Assembly: GCA_020226215.1 (NCBI GenBank)
Contig: CM035233.1
Span: 75,087,317-75,151,316, forward strand
Reading direction: 5' to 3'
DNA length: 64,000 nt
Origin: Sindora glabra
Lineage: Eukaryota; Streptophyta; Magnoliopsida; Fabales; Fabaceae
Under the pieces are notes generated by a model that was given only the letters and a program-made list of their open reading frames with translations, searched no databases and had not been told where the DNA came from. Positions 36,446 to 48,700 of this stretch are shown piece by piece (within the stretch, counting starts at the first letter, position 1; the number at the start of each line of letters is the position of its first letter). A program made the translations under genes and the position numbers.

Positions 36446-37980
36446 AACCTCACCATTCATATAAGATTGCCTGTCAAATCTACAGCCAAGATAATTCAAT
36501 TGACATGCAATAAACTTGCTTCTTTGTATATTCAACTGAATAGTAGTCTCAAAATGGGTGTTTGCTACAATATCTCTAAAGTTGTGACATGATCAATTCT
36601 GAAATTATTTAATTATAACTGTTCAAATTTTAACTGTTGTGATTAAATAATTTCTATCTAATTATTTCTAAAATTGTTAACAACATCACTTAAAGTTTCA
36701 AAACCCCATGGTGCCTTAGAATTTCCCTTCAAAATATTAGTCTCTAGTATTATTATTGTTCAATATGAGCCAGTACTGTTTGTAAATCGGGACTGTTATT
36801 CACAAAGATAAGTATTTGGTTGGGCTCGAACCAGAGTCAGAATCAGGGCAAGGGGTGAAAAATTCCCGAAGGGCGAAAGGAGTTGAGGTTGATGTTGGTT
36901 TTTATCATAAAGAGAGCATTAACTTTTCCTCAAATATGGTTATAATGTGGTATTGTTGCGAGCGGTCTATTTTATCGCCTTCTGGTAAACGGTCATCTGA
37001 CCTTTGTGTTGGAGCGTCCTCGACGTCATTCATGGATGCCACCTTTGAATTTTTCTCGTGGTTTTTTTCCGAAGCCACTACTGACCGGCACATTTTGACA
37101 TCTCATCACTATTCAAACCCTTGAAAACTTCAATTAAGATTAATGATATGAAAACTTCAATTAAGATTAATGATATTATGGTGCATATTGACCATTGATA
37201 TATTACCATGTAGTATAATAGATATGATTTTTAGAAAAAATAAATTTAATGTATAATTAAATTTGATGAATATATTATTATGTCAATGATGCTCAGTAAG
37301 CCTCTTTCATTAAAATTAGTTCAACTCAAAGAAATTAAAGCCCTTGAATTTAATGTAAGTTTAATTGAGAGATAAATATAAATCTTTCTTTTTATTGAAG
37401 CGGTGGGTTTTAAATAAAAGAATTGCGAATCTCAAAATTAGGGATTCTATCTTTCTCTCTTCTAATTGAAGGATAATGACAAAGTAAAGAATTGAAGGAC
37501 ATTGCGGAATCAGCTCGCCATAGGAGAAAGGCTTCATTATATCTATAGCAGCATTGAAATTGAAATACTATAAAACAAAAAGGAGTTATAGATAAACAAT
37601 GGAAGGTATAAACTTGTCTGGAATGAAATTATTTTGGAGCAGTCTCAGATAAACAACAAATCAGAAAGCTCATTTTTGCATTATGAAATACAACTATTTT
37701 AATAACAAAAGAAATTCAGCTATTTTTGGTAACAAATACAACATATTTATGAAAACAAATTATTATGACAAGTGATTGTAAGATTTATAACCTGTTTCCA
37801 ATAATAAAATTTCTGCTTTAATATTTCTTACCAGTGGGAACTTTTGGTCGTCTGAAGAATTGTGTTTAGAATCGATGAACAAGAACCGCACGAAAGAAAT
37901 GTTGAAGTGGAATTTAAAGTAGAACCCCCTTCAGAAAATCTGACATGGAATGCAAACAGACCATTCTGGGTTTTCAATTT
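36446..37980. other. ZDS / DUF868 intergenic region
   Basis: Convergent genes flank this 1.5-kb gap, which should contain both 3' UTRs. A mixed-composition ORF pair at 36816-37124 (both strands) shows no motif. A 27-bp tandem duplication lies at 37123-37176. Confidence 0.5.
37123..37176. repeat. 27-bp perfect tandem duplication
   Basis: The unit gaaaacttcaattaagatta plus atgatat occurs twice in succession. Recent and non-coding. Confidence 0.9.
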
Positions 37981-38964
37981 CTAATCCCTTCTCCAAGCGT
38001 ACAACAGGAGAGAGAACCCACCATTACTTGCACAGGACCTCGTCGATGAAGAACACGAGCTCCCTCCACCATCACTGCTTTCCTCCGCCCACTGCAACAC
38101 GCTAGAGTTGGACGGCGACGGTAATAATGATATTATCGACGGCGCCGAAGGGGGTCCCGACAAGCTCTTCCTCATTAACCTTTTCTCTTGACCCACCATT
38201 TCTGGCCATACACCGCCGTCACCTACTTGAAACACAAAAACACCATGCCCATTGCCGTCATTGCCATTGCCATTCACCCAACTGAACACATCCCAGTAAA
38301 AATCTACTTCAATGTCATCGATGAAAATTTTCTCGTTCCCCCTGAATTTCCAACCTAACCTCTTCACCACCAGATTGACTTTACCATCCACTTTTACACT
38401 CAGCACGCCACCATTGCATTCTATCTCTATTTCGTGTTTTGATCCCATGAATTGAGCTCGTGATATGTAACTCTTGCGACCGAACGCATGTTCTCGCCGG
38501 GAAAGTAGAGTAGGTTCAGAGGGTTGATGTGTTGCAGCCAGACTAGCAGAACGCCGAGTCAAATCGTCGAAAAGATCGCCCAGAAAGAATTCAAGCCTGC
38601 CATTGCAAGAAATTGCTATGTAGAAGCATGATTCTGGCTCAGCTGAGTTTTGACTGAATCGTGCTCGAGTAAAGTCCCAGTAGAGCTTGATTTTCTGGAA
38701 ACGGCGGGGGGTCAGATAAATGGATTTAGAGCCAGGTCGTGATCGGAAAAATGAGAAGGCTGATGGGTTAAGAGAGATTGAGATGGAGAATTTGTCTGTG
38801 GAGTGGATGGTTAAAGAATGAGAGAAAAAGGTTCTGGACCAACTGAGAGTAATATAAGTGGGAGATTTACAAAGTTGAGCTTGGTATATGCAGGTTATCA
38901 GATTCTGTGGCACTTGAGGGCTTCTCGATGGTGAATTGGGTTGGCTGAAACAAGCTGGGATCAT
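37981..38964 (-). CDS. DUF868 family protein
   Basis: Intronless plant protein of unknown biochemical function, 327 aa from the chosen start. The start at 38964 (MIPACFSQPNSPSRS) is preferred over an in-frame ATG at 39102 because family members begin near an IPACFS-like block and the extra 46 residues are low-complexity. Family features: QNLITCIYQAQLCKSPTYIT near the N-terminus, then LSWSRTFFSHSL, KIKLYWDFTRARF, CFYIAISCNGRLEFFLGDL, LSRREHAFGRKSYISRAQF, HEIEIECNGGVLSVKVDGK and VDFYWDVFSWV, with a Ser-rich C-terminus ending FSLLLYAWRRD. This order matches DUF868 proteins. No membrane segment or catalytic motif is visible. The gene ends convergently with ZDS about 1.5 kb away. Confidence 0.9.
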   Translation of the reverse strand: MIPACFSQPNSPSRSPQVPQNLITCIYQAQLCKSPTYITLSWSRTFFSHSLTIHSTDKFSISISLNPSAFSFFRSRPGSKSIYLTPRRFQKIKLYWDFTRARFSQNSAEPESCFYIAISCNGRLEFFLGDLFDDLTRRSASLAATHQPSEPTLLSRREHAFGRKSYISRAQFMGSKHEIEIECNGGVLSVKVDGKVNLVVKRLGWKFRGNEKIFIDDIEVDFYWDVFSWVNGNGNDGNGHGVFVFQVGDGGVWPEMVGQEKRLMRKSLSGPPSAPSIISLLPSPSNSSVLQWAEESSDGGGSSCSSSTRSCASNGGFSLLLYAWRRD

Positions 38965-39102
38965 ACTGTATGTTCTTTGTTGCGGGGGTGTATGCTTGTT
39001 TGAAATCATAAACCATTTACTTCGGGGGGAGGAAAGAGCAGGTAGTACTAATTGTTTGATTTGCTTACTTTGACATAGATGAGAGAGAGGGGGCGGGGGC
39101 AT

Positions 39103-39610
39103 ATGAAGTAGTCTATCGTATTCTAAAAGAAAGTAAAATTTTCGAGGGATTTAATTTGATGGAGAAAGAGGATTGTCGATTTTTGGGTTCACATGATTAT
39201 TATTATTATTATTGGTAATAGACTTAGCATGATTTTGAAACTCGTATATCATCCCTTGAGAAGTTTATACATATTTTTTTAGTTATAATTAATATGATCT
39301 TATCAATATTGATATAAATAATTTTTCTCTCATTGTTGGCTATAGCAGGAACCCCTGAATTTAGAGTCACTTGACGTTAGATCAATAATATCAAAATTAG
39401 ATAAATCGAACCAGACTTACTTACTTACTAATGGGATGTCCTAATATGGTACAAAATTTCGCTTTAACCAATGATCTAATTATAGAAATAATTGAAACTT
39501 TTGTATCAAACTTTTTGATAACATTTTCTATTAAAAATAAATTTTTCAGCATTTGACTCCGTACTACTGAAGGATTTCGCCGTACATTAAAAAAATAATC
39601 CAAATCCAAT
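39103..39610. other. DUF868 upstream region
   Basis: Contains the probable 5' UTR and promoter of the DUF868 gene and an (ATT)n run near 39200. No other gene seen. Confidence 0.5.
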
Positions 39611-39804
39611 ACCCCGAAAACTTAAGGATTCTTCCGCAAGGTTCGTCCACGGAGGGTGAGTCAGGGTTTAAGATCAGGCCGAAAGGCGTAGTCGATGGAC
39701 AATAGGTAAATATTCCTGTACTACCCTTTGTTGGTCCCGAGGGACGTAAGAGATTAAGTTAACCGAATGATGGTTATCGGTTCAAGAAAGTAAGGTGCCC
39801 CTGC
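39611..39804 (+). pseudogene. Plastid 23S rRNA fragment in nuclear DNA (NUPT)
   Basis: A ~195-base island with typical 23S rRNA text: ggttcgtccacggagggtga, atcaggccgaaaggcgtagt, cgatggacaataggtaaata, ttggtcccgagggacg, gatggttatcggttcaag and aaggtgcccctgc. These match the plastid (not cytosolic 25S) large-subunit rRNA as I recall it. The differences I can identify are mostly C-to-T and G-to-A (gggtttaag for gggcctaag; acaataggta for acaacaggtg), the decay expected of a methylated nuclear insertion. It is far too short to be functional. Confidence 0.85.
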
Positions 39805-41501
39805 TAATTACAAAAAGTATAATATGTTTACGAGTATAACAAAAGATTGTGTATTTTTCTGATTGATTTTTTTTTTGGGGGGTATTTTTGTTTGTTTTGG
39901 CTTTTAGATGAGGTGTTGGATTAAGTGTGATGCTTTAGATCTGTTTGAATGATGAGAACACAAGGCTTGCGACAGCGCGATCATCAAGTCGAGTTGCTAC
40001 GCCATTGGCATGCCGCATTCAGTTCATTGGTTGGTTCGTGTTTTGTTTCCTTGATTTGCGCCTTTGACATGGCTTTATTGCCTTCTTTCCCATGGCCTGT
40101 GAGCTGTGTCGCACTATCACCCTTTTTAAGTCATCACAAATTCATCACAAATTCACCATCAATCAGAGGGACCTACAAAAGACTTTAATTTAAAATGCCA
40201 TGTCTTGTAGGTAATTATGGTATTTCCAAAGTTTTGAAATTTAGGATAACATAATAATTTTAAAAATTATTAGATAAAAATTGTTTGATTACATTGAATA
40301 ATTGTAATAAGATAATTTTTATTTAATATTTTTAATATTTATCATGTTATCTCAAACTTCAAAATTTTTGGGAAACCGTAACAAGCATCTTTCTTTTAAT
40401 GTAAAGTTAAATTCATGTTTTCCTTAATGTTTTGTTATAGTTCCCTTGAAGTTACAAAATTCAAAATGATGAAATAAGTTTTAAAATTGTTAAATTAAAA
40501 TTATTTAATTTTTAATAAATAGAAATAAATAATTTTAATTCAATAATTTTTAAAATGATTATATTATTTTAAAATTTGAAATTCTTGAGCACTATAAAAT
40601 TCACGTCAAATTGTGTATGAATTTGCCGCATATCAAAATTAAGAATCTAAAGATAGAATGGGGTACAATTTCTTTCGTGAAAGAACATAAATAGTGAGAA
40701 TCATTATTATTTATTTCATATTTGTTCTTGTGTTAGTCAGCTCAAAAAATGATGGAGGGAAATGGAGAGAGCGAGTTAACCACTCGTTTTTCTCGAGTTG
40801 CATTGCAGCCTTCAGCATCAAATGCGTTTGAACTTTGAAGAAAGATGGTTCAAGGCAAGCGTCAATTCAATTCACAGATTAGAAGAAATGGATAACAAAC
40901 AAAGAATACAATGCCTAAACGCACTTGAAATACATCCTTGAATCAAACATTCTCCCGAAGTGTGGGCCTTAGTGCTCTACAATTTTAAATGCCATCCTCT
41001 ATTTGCGAATATGTTGGCATAAAATGCTCTTTTATTCTTTTCTGAACAGAGTATTTTTGTTGTCGCCTCAAATTTCAAAATTCGGACTGCTCTTGGCTTA
41101 CCAAAGCGTCAATTGACTTGCATTATATCGCGAAAGTCAAGTGCATGCGTGCACGGCTGAAGCTATTTTCCCAACATTTGTACCCTAAGCTAAACTCTCA
41201 CCCATCTCACACTTCATATATGGAACTTCCGGCAAAAAATAAACACCAAGATAGATACATTTTTTGTTTATTTATTTTTTAATATTTGCCCTGCATTTTC
41301 CCCTTTCTTCTAGCCATATCATATCTATTAATATTTAATCTAGAACACAACCGGATCTGCATTTGGAAAATAAATCATAACGTGCAAAAGAGAACAAAGA
41401 AACTCGAACTCGTTCAAAGAAATTCGAGTTTGCAAATGCGAAAATAGATCTTAAATCTGCCAATGAGGAATGAATAATCAATTGACGAAGCACAAAGAGA
41501 A
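39805..41501. other. Intergenic region between the NUPT and EF-hand gene
   Basis: No supported gene. The ORF at 39949-40188 has mixed composition but no motif. The remainder is AT-rich, and 40.7-41.4 kb is closer to genic composition and includes the EF-hand 3' flank. Confidence 0.5.
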
Positions 41502-41891
41502 TTATGATGGCAAGCGGCTTGTAGCCAATTCGTGTTGAACGGCCTTGGTGAGGAAGCTATCTTGTTCCAGAGCCACAAAGATCGGAGAGCCACCGATGCC
41601 ACGAGCAATGGCATTCATAATCTCAGTCATTAGGGACTTGAACTCATTCCGATCGATGATTCCGTTTCGATCTTCGTCAAATCTTTCGAATACCAATCCG
41701 CAGAGGCTCTCAACTGATTTGTTTCCCAACGGCAAGAGCTTCCCAAAAGCACCGCTAATCTCATCGCGCGAAAGCACTCCGTCGCCGTTTGTGTCTATTC
41801 CGGCAAAGCATTCTTCAATGTAACCATCAAACGTAATGGCGTCATCGATGAAGCCTGTGACTGTGGAGCTATTCACTACGGCTACGCTCAT
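41502..41891 (-). CDS. Two-EF-hand calcium-binding protein
   Basis: Intronless 129-aa protein, probably a small cytosolic calcium sensor related to plant calmodulin-like proteins. Two canonical 12-residue loops are intact: residues 33-44 DTNGDGVLSRDE and 72-83 DEDRNGIIDRNE. Each has acidic or Asn ligands at loop positions 1, 3 and 5 and Glu at 12. There is a short hydrophobic/Ser-rich N-terminus (MSVAVVNSSTV), and a C-terminal extension (IARGIGGSPIFVALEQDSF) without further EF-hands. No signal peptide or myristoylation Gly2 is evident. A TATA box sits 56 bases upstream. Targets and exact subfamily are unknown. Confidence 0.9.
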   Translation of the reverse strand: MSVAVVNSSTVTGFIDDAITFDGYIEECFAGIDTNGDGVLSRDEISGAFGKLLPLGNKSVESLCGLVFERFDEDRNGIIDRNEFKSLMTEIMNAIARGIGGSPIFVALEQDSFLTKAVQHELATSRLPS

Positions 41892-41946
41892 TTTGTTTAT
41901 TGGGAATGAAACGATGGTTGATGGTGGCTACCAGTTTATGTCCTGG

Positions 41947-41954
41947 CTTATATA
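41947..41954 (-). promoter_or_regulatory. TATA box of the EF-hand gene
   Basis: The minus strand reads TATATAAG, 56 bases upstream of the start codon. This predicts a short leader of about 25-30 bases. Confidence 0.65.
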
Positions 41955-43088
41955 TTAGAAGCAACCGTTGCCCTAAATTTGGAGGTTTCCAACGGTTGAT
42001 TTGCCTTTATTTTAGAAGGCCTCGTGCCCCACGGTTCGGAATTTTACAGTGATTATATATGGCCTACTTTCAAAGTAAAGTGAATAATTGATACGAGCTA
42101 AAATTTTGAATTGCAAAAAATTCTCTTACAAGCTAAATATGCAATTCAAAAATGTTCTATTCCTACACTATAATACCTATTTTTGAATTTAGATGAAAAA
42201 AGTAATAATTCCGCAGTGTAATGTCAAACTTTGGCAATCACTTCCGGTTGCATTATTCAAATTATATTATCTAATGATGCAATACAACATAACAATGCCA
42301 AACAACAAAAAAAAATTGAAAAATTTTGTTCTTTAACCTTATAATAAAAATAACAAGTATTAATCCACATTTGAATTTCTATATATAAATATCACACTTC
42401 TAATAGTAGTGGAGTCTTTTTTCTTTCCTGAAATTAAAAATGAGATAAAATGCAAATATAATAAAAGTGCAATAGATTAGGATGAATTCTATGATATTAT
42501 TAGATTTTAAAATCTGATATCATATGATAATTTTAAAAATTATTACATTAATATTATTTGATCATATTTGTTAAAAATAAAAAAATAAAATTCAATAATT
42601 TTAAAATTTATCATATCATTTCAAATTTTTAAACTTCAAATTTATTTAGCAAGTACCATAAATTATATTGCCAATTTTTAAAGGATGTGATTTCAATTGC
42701 GAGACGCCGGAAGAAAAGCCAACAGCAACAGATTAATTTCCCAAGGCCCAAACGGTTCAGCTTTTCTTGTATTGAAATGGATCCACGGAACGTTCATTTT
42801 GGCAACTCTCAATCCTCCCCAGCAGTCCGGCAGGGTCCAGTGCCTATCTAAAGGGCATTCATTCATTTAGATTTTTTTTTTTTCAAGGTAGATACATACA
42901 TTTAGATTTAGACTGAGAATCAAATTATTTTTATATAAAATGTTTGTGTATTAAACTCCAGTTCATCTAACACACAAAATTTTGAATTTCAATTTAAAAA
43001 ATGATAAAGAGTAAAGCCTTAAATGAAATCAAATGTTACTGTACCACTAAATTAGCAGAATATTTGTAGACATATAGAATGACTGAAA

Positions 43089-43119
<31 letters not shown>

Positions 43120-43262
43120 GAAAACAAATATGACAGGACATTTGCACACACATTCTAATGGATAAAGAAATAATGAATTATGAAAATCATCCGATCATCT
43201 AATTTACGAGAAATTCCAACTTACACCTGAAACAAGATAGAGCGTCTCCAAATTACATGCCA
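41955..43262. other. Intergenic region upstream of the EF-hand gene
   Basis: No supported gene. It contains AT-rich filler, an (AT)n microsatellite at about 43097-43119 and the 3' flank of the tail-anchored protein gene. Confidence 0.5.
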
Positions 43263-45717
43263 CTAGATAGCTGTGCAGAGCAGAATCAAAATAAGAAGGA
43301 GTGCCGCCAATCCCGAGAACAGAAGTATGGTAGGGCAAGCTTTCCAAAGCGAAGCCATTGTCGTGGAACAGTTAAATGTTTGGATCTGCTAATTCACAAA
43401 GCTAACTAATCAATTTCGAGGAAGCCATGAAGATATGTCAACAAATAAACACAACATCAAACTACGTACCTGTCCCTGGCTTCTGCTTGCATCATCTGAT
43501 TGCTACCATAAGAAAACAATAAGGATCAGATTACTGTAGCTTTAAAGAGTAGTAATTTTCAGGAGTACAAAAACTTACAACAAGAGGTTTCAGCAGCTCT
43601 GGTGCATCTTGAGTGTCAGAGGTAATCATCATGTCTGCAGCATGAAATGCATCTTTCAAGATCATACGTCAACAAATGAGTTTGCTTTCAAGTGATACCT
43701 GTCTCTGTTGTCTCTCAAGTTTCATATGACATTCATTAATAATACAAAAGCTGCTCAAAAGGCTGATACTGCCCCACTTTGAACCAAGTTATACAAGCAT
43801 TAGAATTAGAAATACAAGTTATGGACAAACAAAATGGAGACACAGAGACAGTTGATGGCCTTATCCTTTCTTAAAAATTTTCAAGGGGGTTCATATACAA
43901 TTAATGAGAATCATCCATCTGATTAATTTGCTTTAGTTTTCATTTTCAGCTGCAGGGCATTGCTTTTATCCTTACAAGTGAGGCCAACTATTCCAAAAAG
44001 AATTTCTCTAAACATAACCGATTAATTTCAAAATGTAAATCAGGCATGAAGAATGCAAAACCTATATCAGAGAATCTGCATTTCTGCAACAAAAAGGAAA
44101 TTCAGGTTGCCATAGTTTCATTTTATCCAATTTAACCGAATATGGTTGGAGTATTGATCAATCTTGATACGAGCTTGTATACATAAGGCCATGTGGTTCT
44201 CCACGACACACTTGGTAATTCAAGGACAATCCATAACATGCTTATTACTAATGTTCTCAGAAATGTCAAACCATTTGACGGATGTTTCAGGAAAGTGTTT
44301 CATGAGATTTCAAACTTATACCTTGATCAAGACAATTAGCGCTGATGCTGCATTTTTGGGTATCTGTCGAATGAAAATTTCCTGGCCTAAACAGAAGCAG
44401 AAGTGCAAAAACTGAAAGGTGAAGCTATCTGTCAATACCAACAGAATGCAGAACCATCACAAGTTCGCAATCACGCAGAAAGTTGAAAGTAGGGCCATTT
44501 ATGTTGACATATACTTCAAAGCTATTAACAGCGAATGATACCCTTTAAAATAAAATAAAAAAAAAGCTGTTAATCTGTACAGAGAAAACAATAATGATTA
44601 ATTTCAGTTAATTCAGTTTACATTCCTCTAGAATTGTCAACAAGACTTATCCTTTGATTGTTTTGGTGAAAAATATCTTCTAAAAGAATATAGTTTTAAA
44701 CCATTAAAATTACAAAAAATACTTGATATATTTAATGTTAAAATTAATAAGTATAGTGCAAGACAATTTTTTTTCAGAAAAAAAAAATATTTTCCTCTCA
44801 TGGTTCTAAAGATTATTTTTTTAATCATAAGATACAGAGATACTCTTTTATTTATAAATAAAGGGATGAAATTTATTTACTAAAAATATCTTCAAAAAAT
44901 AAACAGAGCCTTTCTTTGTTGCTTCAGCAACTTTCCCAAGAAGCCCTGTATGGCTGGGCTAACATTATTAAGGAGCAGGTAAGGAAGGGAGGTGAACAAC
45001 CGATTTACCTCTTTGGGGATGGTAATGCGTAGAGACTACGAGCCAATGCTTTTGTTCTTAGCTGGATATCTGACAGCATTTTCCATCGAAAATTCAGATC
45101 TTCATCAGTTCTGTAAATTCACTGTAGATACAGATCACTTACTGAAGAATATCTTGCTTCTCTAATTTCAATCTAAAATTCACCATATATAAATATCAAT
45201 TATCATCTGATGGACACAACTGGGCTATTTATAACAAAATGGCCTTAATAACTAATTCGGGCACCTTGGTCTCTGCAGTTGGAGAAACATTCGGAGAATA
45301 GAATACTAGTTTTCATAAAATTATAAAGTAAAATTTACAAATCAGTAAAGATAAAGCGCAGAAGTAGACAAGAATCAACCATAACAAGTAAAAAATTAAC
45401 ACCTGGAAAAGTAAATAATATTGATAATTTGATATAAGAAAATGAAATTCAAAATTAAGAGAATGAGAAAGGAATAACAGGATGGGTTTTGCAGGTGGGT
45501 TGCGTAAAAGCGATTCGAGGCGATCCAGTTTTATTCCAAGCTCCGATAACTTGGATCGAGCGGACTCCGCGATACCGAATTGCTCCAAGTTGTGGTTGTT
45601 AAATCGGCCCTCTAAGTTCTCCACCCACTGCGAAGCCTCTTCGGCTTCTCTAATCCATGCATCTACTATCAGGGATACTCTTGACATCTCTCGTTTCTCT
45701 TTCTCCGTCTCCTCCAT
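43263..45717 (-). CDS. Small tail-anchored protein with t-SNARE-like N-terminus
   Basis: Six exons: 45479-45717, 45009-45110, 44322-44341, 43579-43634, 43470-43502, 43263-43388. Phases join to 192 codons (191 aa). The N-terminal part (DAWIREAEEASQWVENLEGR ... KLSELGIKLDRLESLL) is helical and resembles the N-terminal bundle of plant Qc/SYP5-type t-SNAREs. It is followed by TDEDLNFRWKMLSDIQLRTK and LARSLYALPSP. The middle is acidic/polar (DTQDAPELLKPL, QSDDASRSQGQ). The last 21 residues are a hydrophobic tail (ILLFSGLAALLLILILLC) with almost nothing after it, typical of tail-anchored proteins. No SNARE heptad motif is visible between them. Exon 3 has two possible acceptors 6 bases apart (start 44341 or 44347), adding two residues. 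The small exons 3 and 5 are by-eye models. Function unknown; membrane trafficking is an inference. Confidence 0.72.
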
Positions 45718-48700
45718 TCATCCAAATCCAAATAACAACCTTAAACAACAGACACAATGCCCCGCATCGACCAGAAATAGCTCCGTTAGTGAAAGTGTTG
45801 GTGGTCCATCCTGGAAGGTGTTGAGGGACGCTTTTGATGCTACCAACTGCGGCAAAGGATGGGTAATTTATGCAGCGAATAGTATTTCTTAACGCTGATT
45901 GCAGTAACTGTGACACCAATCAAATTATTGAGATGCAGATAAGAATTGGAAGCGCCAATAGATAAGATGATAGCGATTTTCAGTGTCTGGCTCATCCCAC
46001 GTTGCTACGTTTTGCTTGGAGAATGTCTTGTCACTAACTAGTCCCATATCTCAAAGCCTGGTTATTGAAAAATGTAATGTTCTTTCTTGACTGATGTTAC
46101 TGTTGCAATCGATTTAAACTTAAGACAAACTTCACTTAGGAGGAAGTTTATGAAGAAATGTTTCAGCAGGTTGATTTCTCGTGCTATTGGTTTTGCAATA
46201 ATATGTGGGAGTAAAACAAGACATCCAAACTTTTTCTTTCTTTTTTTTCCAAATGTGTTTCCGTTCTACAGAGACACAGATTATAAAACTTGTCAGGCGG
46301 TCCATTGGTTTGGAGATCTTCGAAGGTAAAACTTTGGAGGATGATAGCTACAGTTTGTTTTCTTCGGACAAAATTCCAAGTCATTCAGTCATGCAGCTCT
46401 AGGCTAAACAGGGATAGCAAGAACGTAGTTTTCCTGACAACATAATACTTGAAAAGGTCTGATAATTCAATTTTTTTTATTGGATTATGTCACAAACATT
46501 TTTATTTACGTCCTTTAAACTTGAATTTTACCGTGGGACTCGTTGCATTGTTAGAAGGATGTGTAATACCCGTGTCAATTTTCTTTCATAAATCATGCTT
46601 TTCTTATTTGGATTTTTCCATATTTTGATCTGTTAATTACTATGATATAAAAAATGCTCAACCTGGTCCCGTCCAATCGCCAAATAATTTGTACTATGAT
46701 GATTTGATTTGATTTATCATGAGAACGAAAGTGTCATCGAGCGAGGACAAGTGCTATTTAGCTCCAGATTTGAGAGAAAGATCTCAGCAATAAAAGAGGG
46801 GAAGGAAGCGATATTTTGACAAAAGATGCTGTTGATGAACGACAATGAGTCCGGGTGAATCAATGTCTATGCAGCAAAATTCAGAACATCAAATAAGATA
46901 TGCCAAGAAATCATGTTTTGAATATTGTTTCATTGAAGTTGAATTAAATATGAATTGGTTTTAGACTTTAGAATTTGTATCATTTATTGATTTTGGGGAA
47001 ATTGAATCCTTCCGAATTTATGAATTTAAATCAAAATATTATTATTAGTTCTAATTCAAACAACTTTTTATTCTATTCTAAATATGCTTAATAATATCAA
47101 ATTTTGACTAAATTTCACTTGTGATAGTATTTTTAAGGAAAAGTTACTCACAATTTTGTATTAAACTTGGGTAGGTCAATAAGTTATGTCAAGTCTTAAA
47201 AAATTTAAATATGAGTAGGATCAAACCAAATTTTAAACCTATAATGGGCTCAAAGACCAAGTTAGACAAATTTATTAATCTAATTAAAACAAAACCCAAT
47301 TTAAATTAACTCACTTTTGTCTCAAGCTAGAACCAGAAATGCTTAGAGTTGGGGCAAAGTCATATTCATGTGGATATGCATAAGTGAAGATATTAAATCT
47401 CTAAATTTTTATAAAATATATTAGACTGCATTATATATGAATTTAATAAATTTTAATATTTGAACCTAATGGAATATGATAAGATTAAATGATAAATCAT
47501 ATCGGCATTCTTATAGTGAGAGAGTCATTAAAATTGTAATTTTGTATTTAGTATTATTCAATTATTGTTTATAGAACTTACAAGCTATCCTTTTTTATTC
47601 AATTAATGTATTATAGAAAATTGTAAGTAAATTTTTAAAATATAATATAAATGCATTTCAATAGGTCTAGTAATGATATAATTTGAACAACTTAATTAAC
47701 AAATAGGCAGAACTAGTTTTAATCAAAGTCCACTAGATATACAATAAATAAGATTAAATAAATCAAAATAAATGAACATTATACTACTCTTTGAATAATT
47801 TGATATAGTTAGCACATATACATTTTTCAAAAAACATTATTAAAATATTAATTGTTCATTCAATAATTTCAACGTATGAAATTTGGCAAAACAAACTTTT
47901 ATCTCATATTTTTATTCTTTATTCACGATGAATAAATTGATATCGTTAAGGTCAAATTTTAGAGACAATGTTTTGCTACATGTTAGGAGACTTGCAAGTT
48001 TTATGAAGGTTTAGATTAAAGTCTGTAATTTCGTATATAAATTTTTTTAATTTTTCATAAAACTTATATTTTGCATGGATTTTGTGTATAATAATTATAT
48101 AAAAAATTACAATTTCATTAATTAAAATTGCATAAAAATTTTGTAAAATTTTTTGTTGTATAAAACCTACAACTTTTGATAAAATAAAGGTTGTAAAAAT
48201 ATAAAAAAATTCAAAAAAAATTATATATCAATACAAAATTTGGTATAATATTAAGATATAGTTCTAAATTAAAAAAAATTAAATATATAAATCTGAACAC
48301 ACAGTGTGTGACTTCGCTCCTCCGGTGGCTCAGAGCAAAATTCATACACGAAGAATTTCATGCAACATATATGGGTTTGAGAATTAAGGATGTAATTAGG
48401 TTAGATGGTTCAGGGTTTAGGTCAAATGGTTTTGAGAATTAGGTCAGACAATCTATTAAAGACTTATGATTTAACTTATTTGAACCTTAGTTTAACTTAA
48501 TTTATTTATCTAAATAAATTAAGTTAAAGCTAGTAAATTAACCTATTTAAATAAATAGATTAATTTTTTTTAGAATCAATTTATAAGCCTATCAAATCGA
48601 TTTATTTAATTATTTATAAATAATATAATATATATATTATACATATAAATAATATATAAATAGACTTAATTAGGTCTTTAGATAATTTGGACCAGAACTG

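Noticed and set aside
36816..37124. 102-codon plus-strand ORF with an opposing 62-codon ORF
   Set aside because: Neither has a motif; the region lies between convergent genes and could be decayed repeat DNA.
38965..39102. Upstream in-frame ATG extending the DUF868 protein by 46 residues
   Set aside because: The extension is Pro/Ser/Lys low-complexity and the family N-terminus fits the ATG at 38964.
39611..39804. Possible functional rRNA gene
   Set aside because: Only ~195 bases of a ~2.8-kb plastid rRNA, with scattered substitutions; it is a transferred fragment.
39949..40188. 79-codon ORF beginning MMRTQGLRQRDHQVELLRHW
   Set aside because: Composition is mildly genic but nothing is recognisable and there is no supporting exon structure.
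45482..45892. 136-codon ORF on the plus strand across the first exon of the tail-anchored gene
   Set aside because: It is the antisense shadow of exon 1 and its promoter; the minus-strand reading splices cleanly into five further exons and the plus-strand product has no motif.
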